A stretch of DNA of 64,000 nt. Origin: Diphasiastrum complanatum (lineage: Eukaryota > Streptophyta > Lycopodiopsida > Lycopodiales > Lycopodiaceae). Made by a program: the position numbers and the translations under genes. This document shows positions 46,748 through 57,440 of the stretch, one piece after another; position 1 is the stretch's first letter; every line of letters begins with the position of its first letter. Where the stretch lies: NCBI GenBank assembly GCA_029204225.1, contig MU831830.1:1-64000 (forward strand). The letters are read 5' to 3'. The notes beneath the pieces were generated by a model. It was not told the origin of the DNA and did not search any database. It saw only the letters and a program-made list of their open reading frames with translations.

Positions 46748-48240
46748 CTAATAGTTTTCATGCTTACTTAGATCAACGTAAGTAGTATACAATGCAAAAT
46801 GAGATGATATGAGCATGGAATTCACTGGTCCATATCCTAAAATTTCAAATGCAATAGTTTTCTTTACAAAAATTATTCTATGCACCTTATAGAAATTATG
46901 TCCTCCAAGAAAATGAGATAGTGCCTTGATTGCTATAATCATTGTCTCGCCATGTTGATGAAATTTTGAATGGGCAACACTTATCTCAATATTCTTGAAG
47001 AACTTCAGATAATGCCCCAGTGCATGATCTCTTGAAAATTCTCTAGTAGAAGATCTCTGCCCTACTTGACGAATTGCGAAATCATCAAGGAAAATTGTTT
47101 CCTGAAATGAAAAAAATTTAAAGTAAGCTCTAGGATATAATCTTACATAATGAATCTACTAGTACATAATAAGTTATAAAACTTACGCATTCGGCTTTTT
47201 CTTCCTTGATTACTGTCTCTCCATTAATATTATGTCCACCTTTCGATGTCAATATAGTCGGTGAATAGACAGTTGGTTTTGGAAAACCAAGTTGACTGTG
47301 AATTCTAAGGAACTCCTCTTCAGAACGTAGATCATCTCCTTTATTGCACATTTCCTCCACATCCTTTTTCAAGCAATCTTTCCTTGAATAAAACTCATTA
47401 TTATTTACATCGTCAACACCAGAGAGAAGATCATCAGCATCTTAATCGATTATGTCCGAAAATTCATGAAGCTCTTTGCTCAAATTACAAAGAGTCTCGG
47501 CCTCTATGAAGTCAAAAAGATCCAATATATCTGATACTGTCAAAAATGAATTATTATCTATATTATAAGTAGGCAATGTGATAAGAGATTTATTAGAAGG
47601 AGAAAGGGTGTTGCTACTTCTAGGACCAATAAACGATGCCCTATTTCGTGCAGATTCAAAATTTGTACGATCATCTAAAGTAACGTTTGTATCAATAAAA
47701 AAAAGTCTCTATATTTACAATCTTCGTCTTTTCAGATTTTGTACCACTCGAAGAAATAGCCTCAGAAGTAGAAGGGCCAGCTTTCGAATCGTCAGAAATG
47801 CAGACTGAAACTCTACAAATCTATATTTTTTATTGTGAATTGGACAATCATCTATAGACTTGAAATCATTATGTAACTTGGTGAACATTCTATCAAGCTT
47901 AGCTTTATAGATATGCTTGTCGAGTGCCACCAAGTCCTGATAATGAATCATGTCATTATTCTGAGATCTGATAAATCTCAAAAAATGCTTCAACACCAAG
48001 ACCCTGTGGATGGCTACGTAATCACTGTAGTACTAGCGATTTCAAAGTTAGTTACTATAAGTTCAAACGTGATTTCTATCACTATTGTTTTGTTTGAAAT
48101 TGATAGGCGTAGTCATGCATTGGAAAGATGAAGGAAGAATCAAAATAAAAGTAGAAAAAAGAGATTTGAAATACTCTATATTATCACTTAGTACCAAATT
48201 CATGAAAAAAAGATAGTAGACTAGAATCGAAATTAGACAT
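46748..48240 (-). pseudogene. Unrecognised gene of module E, copy 2
   Basis: Same organisation as copy 1: ATG at 48,240 (MSNFDSSLL), FLRFIRSQNNDMIHYQDLVA, a Ser/Lys-rich linker near 47,770, SEEEFLRIHSQLGFPK, and a last exon ending KHENY-stop at 46,748. The last intron has a proper CAG acceptor (before ETIFLDDFAIRQ), unlike copy 1. The TAA before DADDLLSG is shared. Predicted protein about 350-400 residues if introns are as supposed. No family recognised. Confidence 0.5.
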
Positions 48241-48539
48241 TTCAACAAAAAAAATACATAAGAAAGATTTTAAATATCGCTCTCAGGTGCAAAATGCAGG
48301 TTAGATCAGAACCTCAAGGCCCTATGCGTTCAAAAGAGATATTAGAAAACCGAGTATCAAATCCGAGTGTGAGTACAAAGAACATACAAGAAAGTAAACG
48401 TAAAGCGTGCTTGAAAGCGATATCGGAGCAGGCAATATTGGAGCCAGACGCAAGTATGTAAACAGACCATAAACAAAAGAAAGTGTGCGCTTGAAATCAA
48501 TATCTGGCATACAAATAAAAAAATTTACGTGAAAATCCG

Positions 48540-48835
48540 CGCCAAAATTGACCTATTTATAAAAAAAATTTGCACGTGTGGAGGATGTCCAAAAGGACAC
48601 GTGTCATCACATTATTTGTCAAGAATATTTCGTCGTCAAGAGAATGATTGATCTGATATTTGTCACGTGCAAAATACCACGTGTCGTAATATGATTTATG
48701 CACGTGTCCTACACGACGTGGCCTCGTTATTGATTCATAATGATCTATACGTAAAACACGTGGACCAGTTAGATTCCGCCACGTGTCCAAAGTCGATTTT
48801 TTTCACACGTGCAGAAATTTACTATACATACCCCC
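48540..48835. promoter_or_regulatory. Bidirectional promoter-like interval with eight G-boxes (E2)
   Basis: CACGTG starts at 48,573, 48,598, 48,664, 48,678, 48,701, 48,757, 48,780 and 48,806, several as CACGTGTC. It has TATTTATA (minus TATA) at about 48,554 and CTATACATA (plus) near 48,822. It separates divergent starts at 48,240 and 49,113. CACGTGTC is a known ABRE/G-box core bound by plant bZIP factors; regulation by them here is inference. Confidence 0.6.
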
Positions 48836-49112
48836 TCAAAATTTTCATTTTTTCTCGCAAACTTTTCGTTTTTCGCTCTCAAGCATGCTCTATCCTTCTT
48901 CGTCCGCCATCACTCCTTGCGCTCGAGACTTAAACCGCTGTATTGTCGATATCGCTTTTGAACGCGGATCTTCTTGTTACTTTATTTCTCTTGTAATCTC
49001 ACGCTCAAAACCGATATTCAGTCCTTTCTTTTGAAATTTTTTTTGCTTTCATTATTTGCGCTTGGTTTCGATATTCAAGTCACAGACTTTTTTTTTTTCA
49101 AATTTACTTATG

Positions 49113-50215
49113 ATGGCTAGGACCGTGCCATTACCTCTGTACAGCCATCCCATGGTTGTGTTCCCCCTGGTATTGGCCGTAAGCATGGCAGAAAGCAAGT
49201 CTGGCTGAGGGAGATAAGAAGACTCCAAAGATCAATTGAATTGTTGATTCCTAGAGCTCCTTTGGCCGATCTGTTAGGAATGTTACCCTGTCACTTGGGC
49301 TTGATGCTCGTTTTGCCGTGACAGCCATGCAGGCCTTAAAAGGAAGATGGATCTTTAAGGCCAGCTGCTTCTCTTCCTTCTAGAGTTATCTCTGGCAAGA
49401 GACCCCACATTTTTTTGAGCTCTGAATTAGATGATGGAGAATCTAATTCAGACCCAGAATTATCCTCCCCTCCTCCTCAGAGTTCCATACGATCCTAATT
49501 AGGTTTATTTTAATTTTGAACATAATAATCAATACGAAGCTTACTTAGCTGATAAAATTGATCAGCTCGGCAATTATTTTGATTTCTTTCTTCCAGATTC
49601 AGATAGAAGCTATAGATTAGGTCCAAAATTTTGTGCAGAGTTGAAAGAAAAAACATAAGAAATTATAGATGTTATTGTAGAAGCCGACGGAAACTTTTGC
49701 AACATAGTATTAATTTTGATTCTAAGGGTGTAGTTTTTGTTGTCAGTCCATTTTTTATGGGAGCGGTGAAGGCAAAAGACACCAATTTTGAAAGGGCTGT
49801 ATATTTCATCAAATGCAGTCCAGCGGCAAAATTTTATTTGATTCCATATGAGAATAAGTAAGGATTGCTAGTTTGCTTTTGTTGCTTTAATTTGGATGCT
49901 GAACATTCTTTCTGTAAAGATAAATAAGGAGGGAGTATCAAATTTTCTATTTGTAAAAGTAAACTCAGCTAATAATAAACATAGAGAGTTTGATTCTCTA
50001 GTTCCTAATGTCGTTCGGGAAATACCGACAACGACGACCTCAATTGGAGAGATAACCATTGAATCTCTTAAGGTATATACAATTTATCTTTGATATGCAT
50101 GTATTTTTTTAGCTTAAATCTATTTCATTCAGTTGTGGCATTCAACCGACCTTGATTGGTTGAAAAACCAATCAAGAAGACTTTCAAAGAAGGTGGGAAC
50201 GTTGCGTAGAACATA
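49113..50215 (+). pseudogene. Histone H3-like N-terminus fused to acidic protein
   Basis: MART at 49,113, then a 13-bp deletion relative to E1. The restored phase from 49,127 reads toward KQVWLREIRRLQRSIELLI (about 49,195-49,250) and PLADLLG. After a frameshift comes LGLDARFAVTAMQAL (49,295-49,338). These align without gaps to H3 alpha-N, alpha-1 and the start of alpha-2. A further frameshift leads to an acidic Ser/Pro-rich stretch (LSSELDDGESNSDPELSSPP), then KIDQLGNYFDFFLPDSDRS, NFERAVYFIKCSPAAKFYL and a last exon-like piece ending near 50,215. The rest of alpha-2 and alpha-3 is not seen. An H3 variant (CENH3-like) origin is possible. Confidence 0.5.
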
Positions 50216-50219
50216 AAGC

Positions 50220-51750
50220 TTTTATGCGCTTCGCTCATCCCATCGTAGATATTATTTGAGCTATGTCACCGCCCATCCAGCAGGACTTTTGTCATCAGGA
50301 CCTTGGGCCGTTTCGGAATCGTGGATACTACTAACTCTATTATTATGGAAAATCGTGGTATTGAGATGTAAAATTGAGAAATTAGTCCAGTTCAGTATTA
50401 GTCCACCTACGGGACAAACGTTTGGCTCTCGTCGCTCGGCATGCGATAGCGTGAACCTTACAAGACCGATCTAGTTCAGTCATGGTTGGTGGAATACCCA
50501 CGAGGGGCTTAACATTACAAACACCATAAATCCGCACTCGCCCTTCAGCAGTCGAGGGCTTTGCTTTCGCCACATCTCTTGACTCTATTACTTGAGGATA
50601 GAGCTGGTAGCTGGGCTTATAGTTTATTTGGCTTAAACGTACCGCTCATAATGGTAAGTTCAAGCCCTACTAAGCCTATTCTCTACTTGCTATATCCTCC
50701 CGTCCGTCAAGCTCGTTCTGAGAACCTTGCTGCTTCTCCCATATATGGGGGGGTGCGGCGGCGGGTTGTGATCCTGAAAAATTCATGGGTGAAAGCCAAT
50801 GCCCTGCCCGGGCTTGGGGCTAATTATTAATTCTGTATGAAACGAGGTAGTTGCGGCCTTCAGCCCTTCCATGGGCAAGCCGGAGAACGCGTTATTATTT
50901 TTCCACCTGGGACTTCGAATCTCCAATAGCCTCATTCTGTAGGGGTATGGATACCACAATGATATCCATAGAGTGGTGCTACATCCGATCCATCATGAGC
51001 GGGCTAGGTTCGTCGTGGGCCACTACCCCCAAATAAATAGAACCCTACAAGGGCACATCTACGTCGATCAAATAAATTTGGTACGCCTTAGATTATTTAT
51101 TGGACTATCAGGAACCATCACCAGGGATGCTCGCCCTTCCAGGGGGAAGGAGGGGGGACAGCTAAGCTTGGAAGAGGACCACTCCTACCCATTATCTAGA
51201 TGGAGGGTCTTGGAGTGAACATTTGGCAGATGAGAGGCGTCTTCTCCCACAGAGATTATTGTGGACCTTGTCAAGCGAGTAGCATGGTAAAGCTGAACAA
51301 CAGAGCTACTCGACTAGAAAGGGGTTGGGAGCCTATGAGCGGTAACGTTCCTGAAGTTTCTCCGAGAGGAGCAGCGGAGGGACACAGCCGCTTCTCTCAT
51401 TTTCGCTCATTGTTATCGCCCATGGAGTATATCCAAGTGGTAAGGCATCGTTTTTTGATACTGACATGCAAAGCTTCGAATCCTTTTACTCCAGCTTTAT
51501 GCAATTATTATGAACTCTACGTTGGTCGAAGCCGCTACAAAGTACATGAATGTATTTTTAATTTCAATCAAATTCATAAAAAGAAAAGCAAGCTAACGTA
51601 AGGAACTACACAAGCCTCCCAACAAAGCCGAAATAGAACCTCTCCCACATAAAAAATAAAAGGAATAAAGGGAGGGGACAAGGTCCTCCCCATTTTCCCT
51701 ATCCATAAGGGTGGGCTTCGCCACCAACCAATGGTAGTTTCATTATGGTA
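50220..51750. other. Nuclear insertion of mitochondrial DNA (NUMT)
   Basis: Composition shifts to balanced GC with intergenic plant-mitochondrial character and ends with a recognisable mitochondrial tRNA-Gln. I recognise no protein gene in it; several frames (50,561-50,830 and others) are open by chance. Differences from the canonical tRNA are mainly C-to-T/G-to-A, as expected for methylated nuclear copies. The right edge meets element 1. The left edge is uncertain to about 50 bp. Confidence 0.6.
51423..51493 (+). pseudogene. trnQ: Mitochondrial tRNA-Gln(UUG), degenerate copy
   Basis: Acceptor TGGAGTA pairs with TACTCCA. The D arm AGTGGTAAGG, anticodon loop TTTTGAT with anticodon TTG, and T loop TTCGAAT are present. 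Compared with the plant mitochondrial form, the anticodon stem has several changes (one mismatch and one G-T pair) and the T stem has one mismatch. A nuclear pseudogene rather than a working tRNA. Confidence 0.7.
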
Positions 51751-51755
51751 GTATA
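51751..51755 (+). repeat. Target site duplication GTATA, left
   Basis: GTATA precedes the left LTR of element 1 and follows the right LTR at 57,328-57,332. Confidence 0.95.
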
Positions 51756-52402
51756 TGTGAAAAATACAGATCCTAAGTGGATCTAAACTCCAAGATCATT
51801 GGCTTGAATGCTTGCACTCCAAACTACATAAGCTAGGAATTGGCAACACATTCTATGCTACCTAGAATGCAAAGAACTTGATCAAAAAGCATTTATCACA
51901 AATGGAAACTTCCATAAACATCAAGTGCGGCCCAAAATAGCATTATACAGTCCATAATACATCAGCCTATCACTTTTGGAAAGCACCTAAGATCATACAC
52001 ACAAAGCTTGAACTCAATCACTACACAATGCCAACAATGGAAGGAGAACCCAATAGAAAAATCTCTCATTAAGCAAATGAATACAATGGATCTGCTCCAA
52101 CCTGTTTCTCCACGGCCTACCTGCTATATATAGCTGAGAGAGATGACTCTCTCTCCTCTCTCTAGACCCTCCTTACCTAAAATATGCCCTATATAGGTAA
52201 AATTGGCATATATGTCCAAAATACATGAAAATGGACTCATTTCGAAGGTCTTGAAGTTTGACACTTCTTCATACTGAAAAAATACACTTACTAAAAATAT
52301 CTAGACCTGTTTCACACGTGTGAAAAGTCAGATCCTAAACTATGTGCCATTTTTAGCAATTTTGGCCTAAAACTAGACAAGGAAATGTTGACAATTTTCA
52401 CA
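51756..52402 (-). repeat. Element 1, 3' LTR (647 bp)
   Basis: Identical on reading to 56,681-57,327. Contains TATATATA at 52,125-52,132 and the palindrome TTTCACACGTGTGAAA at 52,310-52,325. Confidence 0.95.
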
Positions 52403-52413
52403 CTCCCTCTTCA
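52403..52413 (-). other. Polypurine tract, element 1
   Basis: Minus strand AGAAGAGGGAG-type purine run directly before the 3' LTR. It primes plus-strand synthesis in LTR elements. The ORF stop is only 3 bp upstream. Confidence 0.8.
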
Positions 52414-52415
52414 AC

Positions 52416-55400
52416 TTAACTTGCTAGTTTTACAACACTACTTTGTTCCAACTTAAGAATGATCTCCATCATCAGAATAGATCTCTTCTCAAGGATCCTA
52501 ATATGTACAAAATAGGACACAACATAATTGATATAGATAATAGTGTCCATATAGGATGCTTCACTATTTCTTACATCAATTTTACATAGAATCATAAAAA
52601 TGGTACATGTAAAAGAACATAGAATCTCAATTAATGAATTCCTCCATGTATCCATCTCTGGTTTCTCTGTAAAATAGCAGCAAACAAGTTGTAAATGAAA
52701 GTGATCAACAAGTGTTTGCATGCCTCCTCCACATTTCACTATACATATAGTGAATGCAACATGTATCTCCATGAATGAACTTCCATCACCACCTTGCCTT
52801 TGTAGATCTTCAATCCATGAAAGCCTTTGAGTGAATGAATGCCAAAAAGATGTGTTCCCTACTCCATTTGAATGACCAAAACCTGAACTTGAAATACTTG
52901 AAGTACCTCCACAAGATTTGCACACAACGCTTGATCCTACAATGTCAACAAGTTGCCAATTTGCCAACACTAGAATACTAGATCTTGAACTTTGTTCAAA
53001 AGAAAACATATTGACCACTTCAATACCTTTCAAGATCTGAATGAATTCATGTACTTGATCATACAAACCAGCAATGATAACTATTCCATCTCCAAGATCC
53101 AAAGGATGCAAAACTATGGAACTAGTTTTATTGAAATTTGACAATTTCAACACATTGACATAACAATGTTCATACATGAGATTAGGCAAGTGAGGTAGAG
53201 TAAGAAGACACTTCCTTGCAGCTCCAAAGACCTTACTTGAACCTTCAAGAACCTGTAAAAACAGATCCAAAATGCCTTGACCATTTGTCTCTTCTTTGAT
53301 GCTTTTCACTAGCTTCGAATTGCCACTTGTCTCTTGGTGTTGATGAAGCAATCCAAGATCAACCTCTTGATCTTCCAATAAGACATCAAAGATCTTGCAT
53401 ATGTGAACATCTTCAGATCTGAAACTCTGAAGATACTCCCTCTCAAACACATGATTAAGATCCCACAAGATCTCATCAATGCTCAAATTTGACCCTTCAC
53501 TATAGTTAGTGAAAACAATGCCACCATCATAAACCAAAAGATAGATTCCAACATTTCCATTTAACATGAAGTAGAGTAGGTGAAGATGAGTATCAAACCT
53601 AATCAAAACAGCCCTCTTGAGTTCATAACAAACCTCAATAAGCTCACCAATGATATCTCCCTTGCCTTGAAGAAGTTGCCACTTGAGTTGCTCCATGTAG
53701 TCTTCTTCAACCAACCTTTTGCCATCTTGACCATGAATGAACAATCCACCACAATCATAGAATGCTTTGAGTTGATGAAGAGATGTTAGATCCATGCTTT
53801 GGATCTTCCCAAGAACCACTCTTCCATTGCCCTTTCCTTCACAAGACTCCCTCTTAATGCTAGCACCACAAAAGTTAGAAACCTCCCTCTTGATAGTTGC
53901 ACCATAAGAAGTAGAAGACTCTTGAATATTAGAAGCCAAAAAAAGAATCCTTAGTACCTTCAACATAAGAGTGATTGAAGTACTCTCTCTTTTCAAACAT
54001 GAACTTCTACTCAATGATTTAGGTAATGAGTCATATGATAATGATTCTTCCTCACTATCGTTCATAAAAACATCATTCAAAGTACATCCTACTTTGAACA
54101 CTTCACATACTTCTCTTCCTTTTGACTTGTGATCTCCCTCACCAAGTCTCATGATAGAAACCTTTGATCTACTCTTTTTATGAAGAAATGTGACACCACT
54201 TGTTGCACAAATGACTTTATCACAAAAAGATGTAAAAGAACCATTTCCTTCAAGCATGCTCAAAGCACCATCATCTTTTCCCACATGATTACATACATCA
54301 ATATGAAAAGAATTAGAAGAACAACCATCTTCTTGCAAAGAATGACACTTAGCATCTCCATCTTTTTCCATATGAACAAACAAGTCATTAGCAACAATCA
54401 CTTCCAAAGAAGAATCTTCATCAACTCCATTGATGAAGTTAGCTCCTTCCTTACCTTTTCCATTTTTGCACTTGCCATCTAGCACCATTGAAGAACCACC
54501 AAGCCTTGGAAGTCCATGAGTAGAAGAGTACAAACATGATGCTAATTTAGCTCCACATGACTCCATATGACTAGTAGGTAACACTAGTGCATCTTCAAGA
54601 TCCAATGGATCCAAAAAATTGACCATAGATTCACCAAAGCTTGCCAAGTTAGCACAACAATTATCATCTCCAAGAAGTACATTAGATCTCAACCTAGATC
54701 TAGCATTTTGTTTCTTATGGCATTCATTTGCAAAATGTCCTTTTATCCCACAATAAAAGCACTTGAACTTTGACTTATTGTTCTTAGTAGAAGAGGAAGA
54801 GGAAGAGTGATCATCATGATCAAAGTTACCACCTTTGGACCATTTCCCTTTGCCTTTACCTTTGCCCTTGAATTTGCCTTTTGTGAAGAAAGCCTCTTCA
54901 CCTCCACCTTGCAAGGATGCACCATCAAGCTTTGATTGCAACCTATGTTCTTCAGCCAATAAGATTTCTTGCAAGTCAACCACACTTGGCAAGACCCTTT
55001 GAATGGCAAAACTTTGCACAAGGTTAGCATGTTCATTTAGCAAACCATTCAACATAACTTGGACTATTTCACCATCTTTTATGTTCTCATCAATGCATGC
55101 TAAATCATCACTTAGGGACTTAACTCTCAAGATAAATGCATGAGCACTTTCACCCTCTCTTTGCCTACTAGAAAATATTTGTCTCCTTAGGGTCAATACC
55201 CTAGATGTGGACTTTGATTCAAAGAGCTTCTTTAAGGCATTCCATGCCTCACTTGCACTTTGACACTTTCCAACTTCCTTGAGAAGTTCATTTGTAACAT
55301 TCATTTTAATGATATGAAGAGCCCTTTTTGCCTTCTTATCAAACCTTTGTTGCTCTTGAAGTGTGAGAGGTCTCTCTTCAATTTCTGCAACTATGTCCAT

Positions 55401-55508
55401 GAGTTCATTCAACTCAAGTAAGGACTCCATCCTCACTTTCCAAGTAGAGTAGTTTGATGAACTCAACCTTTCACTAGACTCTAGCATGATCCCACCATTG
55501 GAAGCCAT
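52416..55508 (-). CDS. Gag protein with about 760-aa extension of unknown type
   Basis: Single 1030-codon frame starting MASNGGIMLESSERL. Residues 1-200 are a Copia UBN2-type gag (YSTWKVRMESLL, IIKMNVTNELLKEV, AFILRVKSLSDDL). A basic Gly/Lys-rich linker and a CCHC knuckle (C250, C253, H258, C263) follow. From about 270 the sequence matches nothing I recognise: an acidic, Ser-rich part with two IKRE-containing words near 560, then a more folded-looking hydrophobic part (FYDCGGLFIHG, LLQGKGDIIGELIEVCYEL). The C-terminus runs to the PPT. Absence of DSG, HKRLGH and YVDD motifs shows pol is missing. Gag would assemble particles; the extension's role is unknown. Confidence 0.85.
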   Translation of the reverse strand: MASNGGIMLESSERLSSSNYSTWKVRMESLLELNELMDIVAEIEERPLTLQEQQRFDKKAKRALHIIKMNVTNELLKEVGKCQSASEAWNALKKLFESKSTSRVLTLRRQIFSSRQREGESAHAFILRVKSLSDDLACIDENIKDGEIVQVMLNGLLNEHANLVQSFAIQRVLPSVVDLQEILLAEEHRLQSKLDGASLQGGGEEAFFTKGKFKGKGKGKGKWSKGGNFDHDDHSSSSSSTKNNKSKFKCFYCGIKGHFANECHKKQNARSRLRSNVLLGDDNCCANLASFGESMVNFLDPLDLEDALVLPTSHMESCGAKLASCLYSSTHGLPRLGGSSMVLDGKCKNGKGKEGANFINGVDEDSSLEVIVANDLFVHMEKDGDAKCHSLQEDGCSSNSFHIDVCNHVGKDDGALSMLEGNGSFTSFCDKVICATSGVTFLHKKSRSKVSIMRLGEGDHKSKGREVCEVFKVGCTLNDVFMNDSEEESLSYDSLPKSLSRSSCLKRESTSITLMLKVLRILFLASNIQESSTSYGATIKREVSNFCGASIKRESCEGKGNGRVVLGKIQSMDLTSLHQLKAFYDCGGLFIHGQDGKRLVEEDYMEQLKWQLLQGKGDIIGELIEVCYELKRAVLIRFDTHLHLLYFMLNGNVGIYLLVYDGGIVFTNYSEGSNLSIDEILWDLNHVFEREYLQSFRSEDVHICKIFDVLLEDQEVDLGLLHQHQETSGNSKLVKSIKEETNGQGILDLFLQVLEGSSKVFGAARKCLLTLPHLPNLMYEHCYVNVLKLSNFNKTSSIVLHPLDLGDGIVIIAGLYDQVHEFIQILKGIEVVNMFSFEQSSRSSILVLANWQLVDIVGSSVVCKSCGGTSSISSSGFGHSNGVGNTSFWHSFTQRLSWIEDLQRQGGDGSSFMEIHVAFTICIVKCGGGMQTLVDHFHLQLVCCYFTEKPEMDTWRNSLIEILCSFTCTIFMILCKIDVRNSEASYMDTIIYINYVVSYFVHIRILEKRSILMMEIILKLEQSSVVKLAS

Positions 55509-56668
55509 GATTCTAATGTTTCTTCAACTTTTAGGTTTTGTCCTAAAGCACTTAGCACTCACTTTTCTCTCAACAAATGATAGATAAAGAGATCTATGAA
55601 GATTTAGGACCCTAAAACACTTCTATCTTGAACCTAGATGGTTTCCAAGCATAGAAAGGAAGATTGAAACACATGCAACACTTTGCACACACTAAGAATG
55701 GATTACAAAATCAAACCAACCTGAACACACTCTTGCTTAAGCTCTCAAACTTTCCAGCAAGTGACCAAATCAAGTTATGGTGTGAAGAGTTACTTGCATT
55801 CTTAGAAAATACCCAAAACTAGGATGCCAAGATTACCTAGTAATGAACAAACTTGACCAACATATGATCAACACACTAAGATATTGATTCAACCTGTAAA
55901 ACCACATGTAAACCACACTTCTAAAAGTTTATAAACTCCAGCAAGTGATAAATACAAGATTTAGAGGTGAATGAATGAGCACACTTAGTGAATCACAAGA
56001 CTAGCTTCACGATCTTGTCAAATCTTGGTGTTTAGATGTAGATCTAAGATCACTTCACATGAGAATGTTCCTCAACCTGTTAAGAACCTGAAAACACACT
56101 TGCATAATGGTTAACACCTTCCAGCAAATGCTCCAATCAAATTACATAAGGAGAGTTACTTACATGCTCAACAAAGTACACCAAAAATTATGCCAAAATT
56201 GATGACAATCTTTACAATATGCTCTTCACAATGGAGTTTGCAATATGTTCACCCAAAAAAGGGGATCTTTCATCCAAATGGGAGCTTTGCTCAGCCTTTA
56301 GGAGAATTACAACTCACTCAAAAGAGCATTTGTCATCCACTTAAGGAGAAGTTTCATCCACTTAAGGAGAGTGTTCATCCAAGAATGGAGATTGTCAACA
56401 ATAGGATTGAAAAGAACATTGTTAGTATTGAATATGCACAAGCCTCACAATCACAAATGATTAGGTGTTATGATCTGATCCAAAATAGTTTCTTTTCAGC
56501 CTCTGATCTTCAATAGACCTGAAATATGCTTTTGATCCACAAGTTCAACTCACAAAACAAAGGTTAGTAAGATTTGATCAACAAAGCAATGCAAAATCAT
56601 GCTAGAACTTGATCAAACATCCAAATATCACCAAAAATGGAATACTTACTGTAAATAGAAGCCAACCA
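55509..56668 (-). other. Element 1 leader with internal repeats
   Basis: Three degenerate units of about 190 bp (55,718-56,200) each begin CAACCTG and contain CCAGCAA(G/A)TG followed by a TACTTG-type word. At 56,335-56,395 a 20-bp CATCCACTTAAGGAGA unit occurs twice, with a third partial copy. No coding sequence is seen. Possibly contains packaging signals or a promoter; this is inference. Confidence 0.65.
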
Positions 56669-56680
56669 GCTCTGATACCA
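56669..56680 (-). other. Primer binding site, element 1
   Basis: Minus strand TGGTATCAGAGC abuts the 5' LTR, complementary to initiator tRNA-Met. Confidence 0.95.
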
Positions 56681-57327
56681 TGTGAAAAATACAGATCCTA
56701 AGTGGATCTAAACTCCAAGATCATTGGCTTGAATGCTTGCACTCCAAACTACATAAGCTAGGAATTGGCAACACATTCTATGCTACCTAGAATGCAAAGA
56801 ACTTGATCAAAAAGCATTTATCACAAATGGAAACTTCCATAAACATCAAGTGCGGCCCAAAATAGCATTATACAGTCCATAATACATCAGCCTATCACTT
56901 TTGGAAAGCACCTAAGATCATACACACAAAGCTTGAACTCAATCACTACACAATGCCAACAATGGAAGGAGAACCCAATAGAAAAATCTCTCATTAAGCA
57001 AATGAATACAATGGATCTGCTCCAACCTGTTTCTCCACGGCCTACCTGCTATATATAGCTGAGAGAGATGACTCTCTCTCCTCTCTCTAGACCCTCCTTA
57101 CCTAAAATATGCCCTATATAGGTAAAATTGGCATATATGTCCAAAATACATGAAAATGGACTCATTTCGAAGGTCTTGAAGTTTGACACTTCTTCATACT
57201 GAAAAAATACACTTACTAAAAATATCTAGACCTGTTTCACACGTGTGAAAAGTCAGATCCTAAACTATGTGCCATTTTTAGCAATTTTGGCCTAAAACTA
57301 GACAAGGAAATGTTGACAATTTTCACA
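56681..57327 (-). repeat. Element 1, 5' LTR (647 bp)
   Basis: Contains TATATATA at 57,050-57,057, likely the promoter, and palindrome TTTCACACGTGTGAAA at 57,235-57,250, upstream of the TATA box on the minus strand. Confidence 0.95.
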
Positions 57328-57440
57328 GTATACAAATGAAACAAGGGGTCAAATAATTGACTGTCTCAGAAAAAGCTACATAAAAACAAAAGCATTAGGA
57401 AGTGGCATGCTTGGACAAAAAAGAAAATAAGACCAAACAT
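57328..57440 (+). other. Flank between element 1 and H2
   Basis: Begins with the right GTATA duplication. No gene; possibly continuing the pre-insertion DNA. Confidence 0.5.

Larger units (their letters stand above)
46710..49152. repeat. Module E, copy 2
   Basis: Partner of 9,737-12,020. It has an extra about 110 bp in the first intron-like region of the minus gene (48,005-48,130) and a better-preserved promoter interval. The plus-strand gene extends well beyond the shared part. Confidence 0.9.
51756..57327 (-). mobile_element. Copia element 1, gag-only non-autonomous element
   Basis: 5,572 bp with 647-bp LTRs (TG...CA), GTATA target duplication, iMet PBS and a PPT. The LTRs show no difference on reading, so the insertion is very young. 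Its only long frame (1030 aa) is a Copia gag with a long extension; no protease, integrase, RT or RNase H motif is present. Gag, PBS and LTR ends resemble elements 2 and 3, which could supply enzymes in trans. This resembles the TR-GAG class of plant non-autonomous elements, but with a far longer ORF. Confidence 0.92.

Noticed and set aside
50256-51601. Several 60- to 130-aa frames in the mitochondrial insertion
   Set aside because: None matches a mitochondrial protein I recognise, and they overlap the tRNA and intergenic-type sequence.
56190-56516. A 108-aa plus-strand frame in the element 1 leader
   Set aside because: Opposite to the element's transcription and made largely of short direct repeats.
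56669-56680. Fragment of a tRNA-Met gene
   Set aside because: Only the 12-bp primer complement is present next to an LTR, so it is a PBS.
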